From Parachlamydiales bacterium (GTDB taxonomy: Bacteria > Chlamydiota > Chlamydiia > Chlamydiales > Simkaniaceae), in the NCBI GenBank assembly GCA_030641465.1, contig DAOWHK010000157.1:1-7350 (forward strand): a stretch of 7,350 bases of DNA. The letters are read 5' to 3'. Made by a program: the position numbers and the translations under genes. The notes under the pieces were generated by a model, which was given only the letters and a program-made list of their open reading frames with translations, did not search any database and was not told the DNA's origin. Positions within the stretch are counted from its first letter, which is position 1. Each line of letters opens with the position of its first letter. This document shows, piece by piece, positions 5,713 through 7,350 of the stretch.

Positions 5713-5742
5713 TTGTAAAATAAATACTTGTTATGCTATAAT
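5713..5742 (+). promoter_or_regulatory. Extended -10 promoter for the 385-residue gene
   Basis: TTGTAA (5713-5718) stands 18 bases before TATAAT (5737-5742), which is preceded by TGC, giving TGCTATAAT. This is the best promoter in the window. Transcription would start near 5749 with a leader of about 80 bases. Together with the spacer of 263 bases and the hairpin upstream, it shows that the 385-residue gene can be expressed independently. Confidence 0.65.
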
Positions 5743-5762
5743 TAAGTCGGAAGGACATGGCT

Positions 5763-5771
5763 TTAACGTTT
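5763..5771 (+). repeat. TTAACGTTT short direct repeat, copy 2
   Basis: Second copy of the nine-base word at 4459-4467, here inside the predicted leader and overlapping a five-codon mini-ORF. Confidence 0.3.
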
Positions 5772-5829
5772 TAGTTGTAAAATATGAACAAACAGATAAA
5801 AGCCTAAGTCATTAATAGTTAATAATAAT

Positions 5830-6987
5830 ATGGAGAATAACTTGGGACATACACAAATACAACACCCTATAAATCAAGGGAATACAACAAATGCTGCAGG
5901 TGCTCAGCAAAAAGGTAAGCATAATGTACCGGACTTTAATATCCGTAAGTGTTCGATTTCTTATATTGTGATCGTATTGATGCAGCTTGGGATGAATCCT
6001 CTTCAGCGTCAAATCTCTGATTTGGCGAATGTGCAGGATGCGTCTTCTGGATCTCAAAATGACGTAACGAATATGGGTTCATTTATGAGTAATATTGAAT
6101 CTCAAGTAGAGGGATATAATTCCGGTAAAACTACAGGAAAAGGTGGTGGACTTCCATCAGATTTTTGGAATAAAAATAATGCTGGGAAACTTGCGCAATT
6201 TGCAAAGCAATTTGGAAAGTATTTTGATGGGAATCCAGCGAATGGGAAGATGTCAGATTTCGTTCTCTATTTTCCAGGGATTAACTGGCATTCAAAAACA
6301 GGTCTTGCTTTGGATAAAAAGCTTACAGGTGAATTACTGCCAAAATTTTGGGCGGAAATGAAAAAAGCTACAGGTGGTGCCGGGTCTTTTATTAAGAATT
6401 CGGGAAATATTAGTGATATCCAGATGTATATGCTTCAGCAGGTTCAGCGTAATTTAGATGCTAAGTATCTTGGGAATACAAACCCTAAGGTTTATGCAAA
6501 TCTGGATTTGAAAAGTAAAGTGTTTGATCCAATGGGAGATCCGATGGTTGCAACGGGTGCTTTGGTGCTTTGGAAAGAGTTTAATTCGCCTTTAGCTGCG
6601 CAGAGTGGGGGTAACAATACTCCTGGATTTACAAATTTTGCGGCAGATATACAAGCGTATATAAATCCAAAGGGTACACATGATCTTGGAAAGTTGGAAA
6701 GTGATGTGAATACGATGGCGAGGGAATATTATGATAATAATAACCCTGGATCAACAAGTACTTCGACAACGCCAACAAACACCTCTCCGTCTGATTCGTT
6801 TATGAAGACGCTTTATCAAGATACGAGTACTGCTCAGTCCCTTGCAGGAACGCAGTCACAAAAAGATACGCAAGATGTATCAAAAGAAAATTCGGAATTA
6901 ACAAGTGATGACAAGGTGGGTCAAACGATTGTCTCTAATATCGCTCAAATGATGACTCAAGTCATTCAAAGTTATAAGTCGTCTTAA
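5830..6987 (+). CDS. Unrecognised probable T3S-exported protein with EspA/SseB-like layout
   Basis: The product has 385 residues. The first 40 are Asn/Gln/Thr-rich and lack a signal peptide (MENNLGHTQIQHPINQGNTT), as in T3S substrates. A hydrophobic helix at about 42-54 (SISYIVIVLMQLG) is followed by a polar helix (58-95), a Gly/Lys linker, then LPSDFW (108-113) and a helical middle that contains a second LP-FW (169-174). Residues 303-322 are a Ser/Thr/Pro/Asn low-complexity linker (with STSTSTTPTNT). The final 25 residues are an amphipathic helix (VGQTIVSNIAQMMTQVIQSY). I do not recognise a family. The order hydrophobic helix, coil, linker, LP-acidic segment and C-terminal helix resembles EspA/SseB filament proteins, which are only about 190-200 residues. 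No ribosome site precedes ATG 5830; an in-frame TTG at 5842 follows a GGAG at a good distance and could be the true start. Three in-frame TAA codons end the gene. Confidence 0.83.
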   Translation: MENNLGHTQIQHPINQGNTTNAAGAQQKGKHNVPDFNIRKCSISYIVIVLMQLGMNPLQRQISDLANVQDASSGSQNDVTNMGSFMSNIESQVEGYNSGKTTGKGGGLPSDFWNKNNAGKLAQFAKQFGKYFDGNPANGKMSDFVLYFPGINWHSKTGLALDKKLTGELLPKFWAEMKKATGGAGSFIKNSGNISDIQMYMLQQVQRNLDAKYLGNTNPKVYANLDLKSKVFDPMGDPMVATGALVLWKEFNSPLAAQSGGNNTPGFTNFAADIQAYINPKGTHDLGKLESDVNTMAREYYDNNNPGSTSTSTTPTNTSPSDSFMKTLYQDTSTAQSLAGTQSQKDTQDVSKENSELTSDDKVGQTIVSNIAQMMTQVIQSYKSS

Positions 6988-7015
6988 TAATAATTAGTAA
7001 TAAGGGTAATAATAT

Positions 7016-7350
7016 ATGGCAATGCCGATACAAAATAATACAAATATTGATTTTCAGCTTAATAAACAAGCTGTAGAGTTAGCTCTTGTGAGTCCAGCTG
7101 TTGCAGCTGCTACAACAAATAATGGTCGGAAATCTCGTCCAATTATGGTAAGGAATTCGTTTAAAAAGCTTGATGTAAGGACTTCTGCAGAAGTTGTAAT
7201 CGAAAAAGTTAGTAAAATGTCTGAAAAACAGGCTGTAGCTTTTCTAATTACGGCAGGTGTGACTCCAAAGCGAATAGAGACATATAAAAAAGCTTTTAGT
7301 GAACCAAAATTGCATGGCCGAGAAATGGGGAATATTTTTGGAATTATTGC
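7016..7350 (+). CDS. Unrecognised protein, N-terminal part (cut by right edge)
   Basis: An open frame runs from ATG 7016 to the right edge (111 codons). TAAGGG at 7001-7006 is a fair ribosome site nine bases upstream, and the gap to the previous stop is only 28 bases, so it is probably co-transcribed with the 385-residue gene. The N-terminus is polar (MAMPIQNNTNIDFQLNKQAV), with an Ala/Val stretch (VSPAVAAATT) at about 29-38 and then a basic segment (NGRKSRPIMVRNSFKKLDVR). From residue 55 it looks helical and soluble (SAEVVIEKVSKMSEKQAVAF). There is no signal peptide. The Asn-rich start resembles the two preceding proteins and suggests another secreted protein, but I recognise no family and most of the protein is probably missing. 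Confidence 0.75.
   Translation, partial: MAMPIQNNTNIDFQLNKQAVELALVSPAVAAATTNNGRKSRPIMVRNSFKKLDVRTSAEVVIEKVSKMSEKQAVAFLITAGVTPKRIETYKKAFSEPKLHGREMGNIFGII

Noticed and set aside
5812..6361. Minus frame 5812-6057 and plus frame 6143-6361
   Set aside because: Both overlap the 385-residue gene in other frames and lack ribosome sites.

Overview
This AT-rich window most likely comes from a member of the Chlamydiae, probably an amoeba-associated 'environmental' lineage (Parachlamydia/Waddlia/Simkania type) rather than the genus Chlamydia. The left half, read leftward, matches gene by gene the chlamydial type III secretion (T3S) cluster known in C. trachomatis as CT663-CT664(CdsD)-CT665(CdsE)-CT666(CdsF)-CT667(CdsG)-CT668. 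The right half, read rightward, holds four open reading frames that I do not recognise. Names rest on order, size and motifs read by eye; no database search was possible.

Leftward operon (3826 down to the left edge): a CesT/SycE-like T3S chaperone; the inner-membrane ring protein CdsD, with two FHA domains, one membrane segment and BON-like periplasmic domains; the YscE-like needle co-chaperone CdsE; the needle subunit CdsF; the TPR-type needle chaperone CdsG; and the start of a CT668-like protein that runs off the window. Gaps are 15-69 bases, so this is probably one transcript. CdsE and CdsG would hold unassembled needle subunits, which are exported through the base that includes CdsD.

A 166-base AT-rich divergent spacer (3827-3992) separates this operon from the rightward genes: a 148-residue helical protein with a basic tail, a 327-residue helical/coiled-coil protein with an 11-residue repeat, a 385-residue protein with a disordered N-terminus and one hydrophobic helix, and a fourth gene cut by the right edge. 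The spacers before genes two and three each carry an extended -10 promoter (TGnTATAAT) and marked inverted repeats, so these genes probably have their own promoters. The 148- and 327-residue proteins share a PKKGKG motif, and the second and third share an N-terminal plan (M-x-N-N, polar/basic stretch, short hydrophobic helix, then helices). The best inference is a lineage-specific set of T3S substrates or extracellular apparatus parts (filament, tip or effector) beside the secretion machine. The 385-residue protein resembles EspA/SseB-type filament proteins in layout, without demonstrated sequence homology.
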